A stretch of 64,000 bases of DNA from CAVPHV01 sp963704825. GTDB taxonomy: Bacteria > Actinomycetota > Acidimicrobiia > Spongiisociales > UBA5794. The notes beneath the pieces were generated by a model that saw only the letters and a program-made list of their open reading frames with translations, ran no database searches and was not told the origin of the DNA. Below are positions 17,449 through 25,612 of this stretch, piece after piece; within the stretch, counting starts at the first letter, position 1, and each line of letters starts with the position of its first letter. The position numbers and the translations under genes were made by a program. The DNA lies in NCBI GenBank assembly GCA_963704825.1, contig CAVPHV010000001.1:124001-188000 (forward strand), in the 5' to 3' direction.

Positions 17449-18339
17449 CTATTTGGTCGCCGGTTCCTGGCCCTGGTCGCCGGCCTCAATGGTCTCTTCA
17501 GCCTCGACGGCCTCTATCGCCTCGAGGGCTTCGATCTCCTCAGCAGCTTCGACGGCCTCCACAGGCTCGATGGCTTCCACCGCCTCGATCTCTTCCAACG
17601 CCTCCACCGCTTCGACCGCCTCGGCGGCCTCGACGGCTTCAGACGTTTCGCTCGCCTCGATGGCTTGGATGACCTCTTCGGCATCGATGGCCGCGGCTAC
17701 CGCGGCCTTGCTGGGGACCGCGACTTCCTTCTCATCGAGCGACGCGAGATCCTCGCCGGCCTCCTCGGTCTCCACGACTGCTTCGGGCTCTGATTCCGCG
17801 TGGCTTGCTTCGTACTTCAATCGCTCCGACCGAGAAACCGGCGCCAACACCAAGGTCATCTGGCGGCCATCGAGACGGGGTGGCGTCTCCACCACTCCCA
17901 AGCCCTCGACGCTCTCCGTGAGGCGGCGCAGGATGTCCCGGCCAATCTCAGGGTGCGTGACCTCTCGGCCGCGAAACCTCATCGTTACCTTGACTTTGTC
18001 GCCGTCGCCGAGGAACCGCATCACTCGCTTCCGCTTCACCTCGAAGTCGCTTTGCCCGATCTTGGGACGAAACTGGACTTCTTTGATGACGGTTCGCGTT
18101 TGCTTCTTGCGGGCCTCACGCGCCCGAACCGACGCTTCGTACTTGAACTTGCCGTAGTCCATCATGCGGACCACGGGTGGTCTGGAGTCGGCAGCTACTT
18201 CAACGAGATCGAGCCCGAGCTGGTCGGCCAGCCACCTGGCTTCATCGATCCCTTTGATACCAATCTGCCCGCCGTCTGGGTCGACAAGCCGGACTTCGCG
18301 AGCCCGGATCTTCTCGTTGACCCTCGGTTCCTTGGAGAT
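17449..18339 (-). CDS. infC: Translation initiation factor IF-3 with long acidic repeat tail
   Basis: IF-3 binds the 30S subunit and proofreads start-codon choice. Residues 1-170 cover the normal protein: the N domain (EPRVNEKIRAREVRLVD, DYGKFKYE) and C domain (VIKEVQFRPKIGQSDFEVK, VKVTMRFRGRE, LVLAP). The start is read as ATC at 18337-18339 because AAGGAGG lies exactly 8 nt upstream and the family begins there; non-AUG (AUU/AUC) infC starts are well known and underlie IF-3 autoregulation. Beyond residue 170 is an extra tail of about 125 residues dominated by Glu, Ala, Val and Ile. Its promoter and an attenuator hairpin lie upstream. It heads the infC-rpmI-rplT operon. Confidence 0.95.
   Translation of the reverse strand: MSKEPRVNEKIRAREVRLVDPDGGQIGIKGIDEARWLADQLGLDLVEVAADSRPPVVRMMDYGKFKYEASVRAREARKKQTRTVIKEVQFRPKIGQSDFEVKRKRVMRFLGDGDKVKVTMRFRGREVTHPEIGRDILRRLTESVEGLGVVETPPRLDGRQMTLVLAPVSRSERLKYEASHAESEPEAVVETEEAGEDLASLDEKEVAVPSKAAVAAAIDAEEVIQAIEASETSEAVEAAEAVEAVEALEEIEAVEAIEPVEAVEAAEEIEALEAIEAVEAEETIEAGDQGQEPATK
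17482..17691 (-). repeat. Short-period coding repeat in the infC 3' end
   Basis: About 210 nt of imperfect short repeats built from GAG-GC(N)-GTC-type codons, giving EAVEA, EAIEA and EALEE units. The complementary strand shows tandem CTCGACGGC-like units and is open as a false reading frame. Slippage could change its length between strains. Confidence 0.8.
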
Positions 18340-18354
18340 AAGAAGACCCTCCTT
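18337..18354 (-). promoter_or_regulatory. Shine-Dalgarno and AUC start of infC
   Basis: AAGGAGG at 18348-18354, an 8-nt spacer, then ATC TCC AAG GAA. No ATG, GTG or TTG in this frame has comparable spacing. Weak-codon initiation of infC is the basis of IF-3 feedback in E. coli (AUU). Confidence 0.8.
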
Positions 18355-18383
18355 GGTCGTCGTTCTCTTGCTCGCCGTCTGCC

Positions 18384-18420
18384 CAACAACAAAGGGCAGC
18401 ACGACGCGAAGTGCTGCCCT
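18384..18420 (-). terminator. Attenuator-like terminator in the infC leader
   Basis: A perfect 10-bp stem (AGGGCAGCAC at 18411-18420 with GTGCTGCCCT at 18393-18402), an 8-nt loop, then UUGUUGUUG in the RNA. It ends only about 30 nt before the infC ribosome site and lies downstream of the putative infC promoter, so it must be read through or regulated for infC to be expressed. Confidence 0.72.
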
Positions 18421-18460
18421 AGATCGTTGACCGCGACGCACGCAAATCCGTGGCCGGGTG

Positions 18461-18475
18461 GGAGGCAGCGCCTCC
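18461..18475 (-). other. Small leader hairpin upstream of the infC attenuator
   Basis: GGAGGC and GCCUCC arms with a 3-nt loop, in the RNA between the putative transcription start and the attenuator. It may be part of a switch or a ligand-binding leader, but no alternative pairing was worked out. Confidence 0.4.
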
Positions 18476-18497
18476 GCTTTGCTCAATTGTGGCCTGG

Positions 18498-18525
18498 AGT
18501 ATACGAGTCCTGGGCGCACTGTCCA
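18498..18525 (-). promoter_or_regulatory. Putative promoter of the infC operon
   Basis: Minus-strand -35 TGGACA (18520-18525) and -10 TATACT (18498-18503) with a 16-nt spacer, just after the ribA stop. Transcription would begin near 18491, giving an approximately 150-nt leader that contains both hairpins. Housekeeping sigma-type match. Confidence 0.68.
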
Positions 18526-18553
18526 CCCGGCACCGGTCGCAACGGTCGGCCGA

Positions 18554-19186
18554 TCAGTCGGAGGAGTCGGTGCCGTTGCCCGTCATGAGGTGACCCAGCT
18601 TCTCGGCTTTGGTGGCTAGGTAGGCATTGTTGTGCCGCGTCAGGCCGACTTCATGGGGCACTCGAACGCTGACGGTGACGCCCCAGACACCGAGTTGGCG
18701 AATCTTCTCCGGGTTGTTGGTGAGCAGGCGAACACTACCGACGCCGAGGTCGTGGAGTATCTGTGCCGCAACGCCGTAGTCGCGTCCGTCGGCCGGATGG
18801 CCGAGTGTGACGTTGGCCTCGACGGTGTCGAGTCCCTCGTCTTGCAGGCCGTAAGCGGCCAGCTTTGCCAACAGGCCGATGCCGCGTCCTTCGTGGTCCC
18901 GGTTGTAGACGACGATGCCGCGCCCTTCGGCCGCGACCAGCCGCAGGGCCTCACTCAGCTGCATGCCGCAATCGCATCGCTCGCTGCCGAACACGTCCCC
19001 GGTGAGGCACTCTGAATGGACTCGAGCCAGCACGTCGTGCTCGCCGCGCACCGTTCCCATCACCAAGGCAACATGCTCAGCCTCGTTCGGTACCGAGCGG
19101 TAGCCGTGGGCGACGAACTCCCCGTGCGCCGTCGGGAGGCGGGCCACGGCCTCTCGTGTGACCGTGATCTCTGTGGGTCGGTTCAC
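18554..19186 (-). CDS. ribA: GTP cyclohydrolase II
   Basis: A 210-residue single-domain enzyme that opens GTP to the first riboflavin intermediate. Seen: the zinc-binding pattern RVHSECLTGDVFGSERCDCG (three Cys), the GTP-binding YNRDHEGRGIGLL and C-terminal VRLLTNNPEK. The DHBP synthase (RibB) domain that is fused in many actinobacteria is absent. GTG start overlapping the ribD stop by 4 nt (GTGA), so translation is coupled. No lumazine or riboflavin synthase gene follows. Confidence 0.94.
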   Translation of the reverse strand: MNRPTEITVTREAVARLPTAHGEFVAHGYRSVPNEAEHVALVMGTVRGEHDVLARVHSECLTGDVFGSERCDCGMQLSEALRLVAAEGRGIVVYNRDHEGRGIGLLAKLAAYGLQDEGLDTVEANVTLGHPADGRDYGVAAQILHDLGVGSVRLLTNNPEKIRQLGVWGVTVSVRVPHEVGLTRHNNAYLATKAEKLGHLMTGNGTDSSD

Positions 19187-20280
19187 TCGAAGGCTCCCAG
19201 CTCGATATCCATGCGCAGGTCCGGCCCCAGCCTACGGACGTCGCCGATCACGGCGTCGCGGGCCGCCGACAGTGTCGGAAAGGCGGCTCGGAACATGCCA
19301 TGACCTCTTCCTCCGGCCAGCTTCGCTCCCAGGTAGACGATGAGGCGGTCGACGTGGCCGGCCGCCAGGAGCGCGGCGGCCAGCGTCGGCCCGCCCTCGA
19401 CCAGCAGATCGAGAACACCTCGCGATCCAAGGTCATCGAGCATCATGCCCAAATCAACGGTGGCTGCTCCGTCGGCGCTTGCCCTGGTTGCTCCCGCCGG
19501 CGGGTCGCGGAGGAGACCGGGCACGTAGATGAGTGGATCGCGGCTATAGAGCTTTCGCTCTGCGGGCAGCGCCTGAGTACCGGCGACAACGACGGGCCGC
19601 GGTTGGCGGCCGGCGAAATCCTGGAGGCGCACTGTCAGTTCGGGGTCGTCCTCGCGCAGTGTGCCGGCGCCAACCAGCACTGCGTCGGCGGCAGCCCGCA
19701 GCCGGTGTCCGTCCTCTCTGGCGGGCAGTGAGGTGATCCACCGGCTGGTGCCGTCGGATGCCGCGACCTGGCCATCGATGGTGGCTGCGGTCTTGAGCGT
19801 TACAAGAGGCCGGCCGGTGCGGCGATGATGGAAGTAGCCCGGATCGACCTGCTCGGCGACCGCGGCGTCACTCAAGGTGACTTCGATACCGGCTTCACGG
19901 AGCATGGCGATGCCGCGACCGCTCACTCTGGCATCGGGGTCTCGTGCCCCCACCACAACCGATCCCACCCCGGCCGCGATCAACTGTTCCGTGCATGGCG
20001 GCGTGTTCCCCTGATGGGCGCAGGGTTCAAGCGTCACATAGACGGTTGCGCCGTGCGCCGCCCTGCCGGCCGCGCCAATGGCGGCTGCTTCCGCGTGAGG
20101 AGTCCCGGGTCCGGCATGCGAGCCCTCCGCAATGGTGGTGCCGTCGGGTGCCACAACCACCGCGCCGACGCGTGGATTGGGGTGTGGCGAAGTCGCCGCC
20201 GCCAGTACCAAGGCGCGCTCCATCGCCCAATGCACTCGAGGTGTTGACTCTGCGGTGTGGTTCTGATGAGGCGACGACAC
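19183..20280 (-). CDS. ribD: Bifunctional riboflavin deaminase/reductase RibD
   Basis: A 365-residue enzyme for the second and third riboflavin steps. N-terminal deaminase: HPNPRVGAVVV, the zinc and catalytic HAEAAAI, and PCAHQGNTPPC (about residues 60-100). C-terminal reductase: LKTAATIDGQVAASDGTSRWIT, NADPH-binding VLVGAGTLREDDPELT and LVEGGPTLAAALL. GTG start with GGGGA 7 nt upstream. Coupled to ribA. An FMN riboswitch was not recognised in the 93-nt upstream gap. Confidence 0.94.
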   Translation of the reverse strand: MSSPHQNHTAESTPRVHWAMERALVLAAATSPHPNPRVGAVVVAPDGTTIAEGSHAGPGTPHAEAAAIGAAGRAAHGATVYVTLEPCAHQGNTPPCTEQLIAAGVGSVVVGARDPDARVSGRGIAMLREAGIEVTLSDAAVAEQVDPGYFHHRRTGRPLVTLKTAATIDGQVAASDGTSRWITSLPAREDGHRLRAAADAVLVGAGTLREDDPELTVRLQDFAGRQPRPVVVAGTQALPAERKLYSRDPLIYVPGLLRDPPAGATRASADGAATVDLGMMLDDLGSRGVLDLLVEGGPTLAAALLAAGHVDRLIVYLGAKLAGGRGHGMFRAAFPTLSAARDAVIGDVRRLGPDLRMDIELGAFE

Positions 20281-20373
20281 CTACGGTCCCCTTCCTGGGG
20301 ATCGGAACACAGCATCCCGGCCGCTCAGGGGCGGCACGGCAGCTGAGCAACAAGTGTACGGCCGCCGAGGAGG

Positions 20374-21300
20374 CTAGGTCCGGCGGTCGATCTCGTAGAC
20401 GGAGCCTGCCTGCCGTTTGGCGTATTCCTTCATCTCGGATGCGATGGCCGAGGCTTCCCACTCCGAGTTGATTCTGCGGCGCACGTTGGTGGCTACGCCG
20501 AGCGAAAGTGATGAGATCGGAAAGGCATGGCGCTCGCCGCGGCGATCCATGACCTCGATGTAGCCCTGGAGAGCGTCGGCCGTGTCGTAGAAATCCAGGA
20601 TCCCATCGTCGTAGTACCTGATCGAGGCCTTACAGAACTCCTCGACGTAGTTGGGGTCGATTACGGCAACGAAGTCGTCGCCGCCGACGTGGCCGACAAA
20701 CGCCTCGGAGTCACCTGAGTCTTCTGCCGCCCGGAGCAGCACATCGGCACAGAACTTGATCACGGAGTCGCCCCGCATGAATCCGTAGTGGTCGTTGAAG
20801 GACTTGAAGTTGTCGAGGTCGGCGTGGACGACGGCGAATCTGCCGCCGTCGCGAACCTTCTCTTCGAGGGTACGCGTGATACGGAAGTTGCCCGGCAGGC
20901 CGGTCAGCGGCGACAGGTCCCGCATGTGCTGGGCGCGGCGCAACACGGTGCGGACCCGCGCCATCAGCTCCTCAACGTCAAACGGCTTGGTGATGTAGTC
21001 ATCTGCGCCGAGGTTGAGGCCCTTGACCCGATCCTCAGCAAGAGCCTTGGCGGTCAGCAGGATGACGGGGACGTTCGAGGTGGCCGGGGAACTGCGCAGT
21101 CGGCGCAACACCGTGAGGCCGTCCATCTCCGGCATCATCACATCGAGCAATACCAGATCCGGTGGTTTCTCTTTGGCGCTGTCGAGTGCGATCCGGCCGT
21201 TGGCCGCGGTTTCAGTCTCGAACCCTTCGAGTTCGAGATTCACCCTGACAAAATGGAGAATGTCCGGATCGTCATCAACGACGAGGACTCGCTCCTGCAT
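20374..21300 (-). CDS. Response regulator with GGDEF domain (predicted diguanylate cyclase)
   Basis: A 308-residue cytoplasmic regulator. The receiver domain (1-120) has the acidic pair in VVDDDPDI, phospho-acceptor Asp in VLLDVMMPEMDG, and conserved Thr and Lys (LLTAKA, ITKPF). The GGDEF-like domain follows: DLDNFKSFNDHYGFMRGDSVI and an active-site loop GHVGGDDFVAVI. GGDDF is compatible with cyclic-di-GMP synthesis, but no RxxD inhibitory site is obvious. No histidine kinase is adjacent. Its ATG lies inside the end of rpe (26-nt overlap), so it is probably co-translated with it. Confidence 0.88.
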   Translation of the reverse strand: MQERVLVVDDDPDILHFVRVNLELEGFETETAANGRIALDSAKEKPPDLVLLDVMMPEMDGLTVLRRLRSSPATSNVPVILLTAKALAEDRVKGLNLGADDYITKPFDVEELMARVRTVLRRAQHMRDLSPLTGLPGNFRITRTLEEKVRDGGRFAVVHADLDNFKSFNDHYGFMRGDSVIKFCADVLLRAAEDSGDSEAFVGHVGGDDFVAVIDPNYVEEFCKASIRYYDDGILDFYDTADALQGYIEVMDRRGERHAFPISSLSLGVATNVRRRINSEWEASAIASEMKEYAKRQAGSVYEIDRRT

Positions 21301-21970
21301 TCTGCTCCTGCGTGCTCATGTTCGTTCGCATTTCCTGGATGGCCGCTACGGGGTCTTCGGCCCGGAAGATGGAACTTCCAGCCACGAAGACGTCGGCACC
21401 GGCTTCTCTCGCAAGACCGATGTTGTCCGGTCCGATGCCACCATCGATCTCTACATCGGTCGACAGGCCCCGCGAGTCAACCAGCTTTCTGGCGGCCTCG
21501 ATCTTGCCCAAAACGCCCTCGAGGAACTTTTGACCCCCAAAACCTGGGTTGACCGACATCACCAGGACCATGTCGCACAGATCCACGTACGGTTCGACGG
21601 CGGCAAAGGGGGTCGGAGGGTTGATCACCAGCCCAAACCTCAGTCCAGCCTCGCGGGCCTGTTGCGCCACGCTGGTCGGGTCGGGGAACACTTCGAGGTG
21701 GACGGTCACGATGTCGGCGCCGGCGGCCTTGAGCGGGTCGAAATAGGCGTCCGGGTTGGTCATCATCAGGTGGCAGTCGAAGGGCAGGTCGGTCACTCGC
21801 CGCAGCGACTCGATGACGGGTATCCCCAGGGAGATGTTGGGAACGAAGTGCCCGTCCATCACGTCGATGTGAAGCATGTCGACATGGTTGGCAATTGCTG
21901 CGACCTCATCGCCGAGGCGAGCGAAGTCGGCCGCGAGAATCGAGGGAGCGATGCGAGGCTGCTTGATCAT
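21275..21970 (-). CDS. rpe: Ribulose-phosphate 3-epimerase
   Basis: A 231-residue TIM-barrel enzyme interconverting ribulose 5-phosphate and xylulose 5-phosphate (pentose phosphate pathway). Seen: APSILAADFARLG, HIDVMDGHFVPNIS (metal ligands His and Asp), DCHLMM, VMSVNPGFGGQKF and VEIDGGI. The ATG at 21970 matches the family N terminus. The pentose phosphate link fits ribDA downstream, since ribulose 5-phosphate is a riboflavin precursor. The last 26 nt overlap the regulator gene. Confidence 0.95.
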   Translation of the reverse strand: MIKQPRIAPSILAADFARLGDEVAAIANHVDMLHIDVMDGHFVPNISLGIPVIESLRRVTDLPFDCHLMMTNPDAYFDPLKAAGADIVTVHLEVFPDPTSVAQQAREAGLRFGLVINPPTPFAAVEPYVDLCDMVLVMSVNPGFGGQKFLEGVLGKIEAARKLVDSRGLSTDVEIDGGIGPDNIGLAREAGADVFVAGSSIFRAEDPVAAIQEMRTNMSTQEQNAGASPRR

Positions 21971-22057
21971 CCGACGAGGATAGGCCGGTCGTGACCCGAC
22001 TACCGTGCCAATCCGCAGACCGTCGACACGATGGTGGACGCATCGCGGAGGTTGGGA

Positions 22058-22867
22058 ATGGACATTGAACGGTACCGAGTCGCCCCGGGAGCTGAGGTCG
22101 ACCTCGATCAGTGGGACCCGCGGGATACGGCAGACTTCCCGGGTGGGAAGGCCGAGGGCAAGAAGTACCTGAAGGGGTTGCTTGCCGAGCTGACCCAACT
22201 CCAGGGGTTGCTCTGGGCTGAGGACCGCCACAAGCTGCTGGTAGTCATCCAGGCCATGGACACCGGCGGGAAGGACGGCGCCATCCGCAACGTGTTCGGT
22301 CCACTCAATCCCCAAGGTGTCCGGGTCGCCAACTTCAAGGCACCTACCCCGGAGGAACTCGCCCACGACTACCTGTGGCGAATCCACAGCAACACGCCGG
22401 GCAACGGCGAGATTGCGGTCTTCAATCGCAGCCACTACGAGGATGTTCTCGTCGTGCGCGTGCTCGGCCTGGCGCCGGAGGAACGCTGGATGCGCCGCTA
22501 CGGCCACATCAATGCGTTCGAGGAGCTGCTCGCAGATGAGGGCACCACGATCGTCAAGTTCTACCTCCACATCTCGAAGGAGGAGCAGAAGGAGCGGTTG
22601 CAGGCCCGACTCGACGACCCGGCGAAGAACTGGAAATTCAGCGCCGGCGATCTCGAACACCGCGCCCTATGGAGCGACTATATGAGGGCGTTTGAGGTCG
22701 CCCTCGAACGGACCAGCACAGAGTGGGCCCCGTGGTACCTCGTGCCGGCCGACCGCAAGTGGTTCCGCAACGTGGTGATGGCCGAGACGCTCGTCAAGAC
22801 CTTGCGAGGTCTCAACATGAGCTACCCCGAGGCGGAAGAGGGCATCACGGACATCGTGATCGAATAG
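22058..22867 (+). CDS. ppk2: Polyphosphate kinase 2 family protein
   Basis: A 269-residue PPK2-type phosphotransferase, which moves phosphate between polyphosphate and nucleotides. Seen: Walker A-like AMDTGGKDGAIRNVFG, the segment NFKAPTPEELAHDYLWRIH, Walker B-like NRSHYEDVLVVRV, and the lid module FYLHISKEEQKERLQARLDDP with WKFS. It is a single-domain enzyme of normal length. Class (AMP, ADP or NDP preference) cannot be settled by eye. ATG at 22058 with GGAGG 7 nt upstream; an in-frame ATG at 22031 lacks one. One of only two plus-strand genes; it diverges from rpe and converges on rsmB. Confidence 0.92.
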   Translation: MDIERYRVAPGAEVDLDQWDPRDTADFPGGKAEGKKYLKGLLAELTQLQGLLWAEDRHKLLVVIQAMDTGGKDGAIRNVFGPLNPQGVRVANFKAPTPEELAHDYLWRIHSNTPGNGEIAVFNRSHYEDVLVVRVLGLAPEERWMRRYGHINAFEELLADEGTTIVKFYLHISKEEQKERLQARLDDPAKNWKFSAGDLEHRALWSDYMRAFEVALERTSTEWAPWYLVPADRKWFRNVVMAETLVKTLRGLNMSYPEAEEGITDIVIE

Positions 22868-22888
22868 CGTTTCCCCGCGGCCGGGCCA

Positions 22889-24115
22889 TCAGACGTCGAT
22901 CACCGCGATGAACATTCCATCGGTGTTGCTGGTGTGCGGCGCCAGCAGCCAGCCCCTGCCCCATGGCTCGCCGGGCAAACCGTCGGGCGGATGAGCGTCC
23001 CGGTCGGCAACAATGTCGATCGTTTCCTCCGGGAACACGGTGCACACCGAGTAGACGAGTCGCCCGCCCGGGGCGACCAAGGTCAGCGCCTCGTCGAGGA
23101 GGTTGCGCTGGACAGGCGCCAGGCGGTGGGGGCTTTCCGGGTCGAGCCGCTGGCGGATCTCGGGTCGGCGGCGCAGCGTTCCCAACCCGGTGCATGGAGC
23201 GTCCAAGAGGACCCGATCGAACGACGCCGGACGCACCGCCGGGGCACGACCGTCCATCACGATGAAGCAGGCCTCGACCCCCATGGCGTCGAGGCGGCGC
23301 CGGGCGCTGGCGAGGCGCCGCTCGTTGCGGTCGGCAGCGACAAGCAGGCCATCTCCGCCCATGAGGTCCCAGAGGTGGGCGGTCTTGCCTCCGGGGGCAG
23401 CCGCCATGTCAAGGACGCGCTGCCCTGGTTGCGGGGCGAGTGCCAGGCCTACCGCGGTGGAAGCCGGATCGATGAGGTCGACGGTTCCCCCTCGTTTCAG
23501 GTCCATCGCAACGTCGGCCTCCAAATACGCTGCGCCACTGATGCCGAGCGAGTCCTCTGCCGTTGGTTCGCTGCGGTACCGGACACCGATCCCGGCGGCA
23601 CTATTCGAAGCCGAGAAGAACCCGGCGCCCGCTTCGCCAGGCAGTGCCTCGGTCACCTGTCGGTACATCCAGCGGGGAATCCCGAAGTCGCGATCTGGAT
23701 CAAAGCCTTGGCCCTCCCCCACCCGCTCCAGATTGCGGGCCACCGAACGCAGCACTCCGTTGATGAACCCACAAGCTCGACCGGCACCCGCCCCCTTGGC
23801 CGCTTCAACCGCGCTGTCAACCACCGCATACGGCTCTCTCCGGTCAACGATCAACTCGGCGCCGCCCACCCGGAGAATGGCCCGTACCCCTGGGTCGAGG
23901 TCATCGAGCGGTCGGTTCAAAGCCGCGTCGAGGGCACGGTCGATCGGCAGCAGATAACGAATCGTGATCCGAACCAGGTGTTCGAACGACTTGCGATCCC
24001 GGAGATCGAAGGAATCGCCGCCCGCCCGCAGGATCACGTTCGAGTAGGCGCCTTCGTCGGTGATCCGCTTGACGGTATCCGCCGCGGCGATACGGACCGC
24101 GACTCCGGCCTTCAC
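22889..24115 (-). CDS. rsmB: 16S rRNA m5C967 methyltransferase RsmB
   Basis: A 408-residue rRNA methyltransferase. The N terminus is a NusB-like RNA-binding domain (RIAAADTVKRITDEGAYSNV, residues about 8-140). The C terminus is the SAM-dependent Fmu domain with VLDMAAAPGGKTAHL (motif I), the DAPCTGLGTLRR catalytic region and VYSVCTVFPEE holding the second catalytic Cys. GTG start overlapping the fmt stop by 4 nt. The def-fmt-rsmB order is conserved in many bacteria and links initiator tRNA formylation, deformylation and ribosome modification. Confidence 0.94.
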   Translation of the reverse strand: MKAGVAVRIAAADTVKRITDEGAYSNVILRAGGDSFDLRDRKSFEHLVRITIRYLLPIDRALDAALNRPLDDLDPGVRAILRVGGAELIVDRREPYAVVDSAVEAAKGAGAGRACGFINGVLRSVARNLERVGEGQGFDPDRDFGIPRWMYRQVTEALPGEAGAGFFSASNSAAGIGVRYRSEPTAEDSLGISGAAYLEADVAMDLKRGGTVDLIDPASTAVGLALAPQPGQRVLDMAAAPGGKTAHLWDLMGGDGLLVAADRNERRLASARRRLDAMGVEACFIVMDGRAPAVRPASFDRVLLDAPCTGLGTLRRRPEIRQRLDPESPHRLAPVQRNLLDEALTLVAPGGRLVYSVCTVFPEETIDIVADRDAHPPDGLPGEPWGRGWLLAPHTSNTDGMFIAVIDV

Positions 24116-25032
24116 GTTTGGACCGGATCGATGACGGCCCCGGCACCCTGCCGGCCGCGCACCCAGTCGGTCCCGGCCATCGGGCGTTTCCCCGCCGGCT
24201 GCACTTCGTCGAGCGCCAGCGCCCCATCCCAGAAGCCGAGCACCGGCCGGCCGCCATGAACCTCGATGTGTCCGGCAGCGACGTCTTCCTCAGTATCCGA
24301 CGCCTGCCAGATCTTGAGCCGCTCGCCCTCAACCATGGTCCAGGCACCCGGGCGGGGGTTGAACGCCATCACGACCCGCCGCGCCGCGGCGGCACCCTGC
24401 TGCAGGTCGATCCTCGCCTCCGCTACCGAAAGCGGTGCGGCATGAGTGGCGGCGGCCTCGATCTGTGGCGCCGGCACCCTGGCCCCGGAGAGAAAGCCGG
24501 GAAACGTATCGTCGAGCAACTCCGCGCCAAGGTAAGAGAGACGGGCCGTCAAGGTTCCTCCGGTCTCGTCCTCCGCAATCGGCGTTTCGCGTACGGCGAC
24601 CACCGGCCCGGTGTCCAAGCCCTCGTCGATTGCCATCAGGCTCACGCCGGTGACGGCGTCACCGGCCATGATGGCTCGTTCCACCGGCGCGGCTCCACGC
24701 CAGCGGGGCAGTAGCGAGAAATGAACGTTGAGAAATCCGTAGCGGGGAATTGCCAGCACCTCAGGCCGCAAGATGCGACCGTAGGCAACGACCACGCCGA
24801 GGTCGACTGCGTGCTCGGCGATGACGTCACGCAATTCGAGGTGGCTGGTCGGTTGGGCGACGGGGATTCCCCACTCGTGCGCCGCGACCTTGATCGGAGG
24901 CGACAGCTTGGCGCCCGAGCGCCCCCGTGCCGCATCCGGCCGGGTCACGACAACGGCTACATCGGCGACGTCAACGAGTGCGGCCAAGGTGGGCACGGCC
25001 GCAGTCGGAGTGCCGAGGAAGGCGGCCCGCAT
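24112..25032 (-). CDS. fmt: Methionyl-tRNA formyltransferase
   Basis: A 306-residue enzyme that formylates initiator Met-tRNA using 10-formyl-THF. Seen: MRAAFLGTPTAAVPTLAAL, the active-site signature NVHFSLLPRWRGAAPVERAI with Asn and His, and D in GVSLMAIDEGLDTGPV. A C-terminal tRNA-binding domain follows. The ATG overlaps the def stop by one base (TGATG). Full length. Confidence 0.96.
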   Translation of the reverse strand: MRAAFLGTPTAAVPTLAALVDVADVAVVVTRPDAARGRSGAKLSPPIKVAAHEWGIPVAQPTSHLELRDVIAEHAVDLGVVVAYGRILRPEVLAIPRYGFLNVHFSLLPRWRGAAPVERAIMAGDAVTGVSLMAIDEGLDTGPVVAVRETPIAEDETGGTLTARLSYLGAELLDDTFPGFLSGARVPAPQIEAAATHAAPLSVAEARIDLQQGAAAARRVVMAFNPRPGAWTMVEGERLKIWQASDTEEDVAAGHIEVHGGRPVLGFWDGALALDEVQPAGKRPMAGTDWVRGRQGAGAVIDPVQT

Positions 25033-25535
25033 CAGATGCCCGCAGTCAGACCGAGCGCCTCATCGCGGAGCTCGCGCAGAACCTGTTTCTTGGTTCTCCG
25101 ATTCAGCCGCTCGATGATCAGCATGCCGTTGAGGTGGTCGATCTCGTGCTGAAGCACCCGTCCCATCAGTTCGTCACCCTCGAACTCGACCGACTGGCCA
25201 TCCAGGCCAAATCCGGTCGCCTTGGCGAATCCGGGGCGTTTGATCGGCCAGAATCGCCCGGGGACGGAGAGGCAGCCTTCGTCAAAGGTCCATGAGCCTT
25301 CGAGCTCTACGATCGTCGGGTTCGCCACGACGAACGGACCATCACCGACATCAGCCACGAAGATCGCCTTCGAGATGCCAATCTGCGGCGCGGCAAGCCC
25401 CACGCCCGGCGCTTCATACATGGTCTCGAGCATGTCATCTACCAGGCGCTCGAGTTCACTGGAGAAACCATCGATCGGCGCCGCGACGGTGCGCAACACC
25501 GGGTCACCAAAGGTTCGAATGGGGAAGACGGGCAC
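25032..25535 (-). CDS. def: Peptide deformylase
   Basis: A 167-residue metalloprotease that removes the formyl group from nascent proteins. All three motifs are present: GVGLAAPQIG (about 45-54), EGCLSVPG with the metal Cys, and HEIDHLNG with two metal His and the catalytic Glu. GTG start with AGGAG upstream. First gene of def-fmt-rsmB. Confidence 0.96.
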   Translation of the reverse strand: MPVFPIRTFGDPVLRTVAAPIDGFSSELERLVDDMLETMYEAPGVGLAAPQIGISKAIFVADVGDGPFVVANPTIVELEGSWTFDEGCLSVPGRFWPIKRPGFAKATGFGLDGQSVEFEGDELMGRVLQHEIDHLNGMLIIERLNRRTKKQVLRELRDEALGLTAGI

Positions 25536-25612
25536 GCGAGCTCCTCTCGGAGCGAGAGATTAGCGCGACCCAACCGGGCCGACGGCCGCTTCGCTCCGGC
25601 CGGCCGATCGCA

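Noticed and set aside
17179..17793. Plus-strand frame with repeated Leu-Asp-Gly units opposite the infC tail
   Set aside because: It mirrors the Glu/Ala/Val codon repeat of infC and crosses rpmI; a mirror-image artefact of the repeat rather than a leucine-rich-repeat protein.
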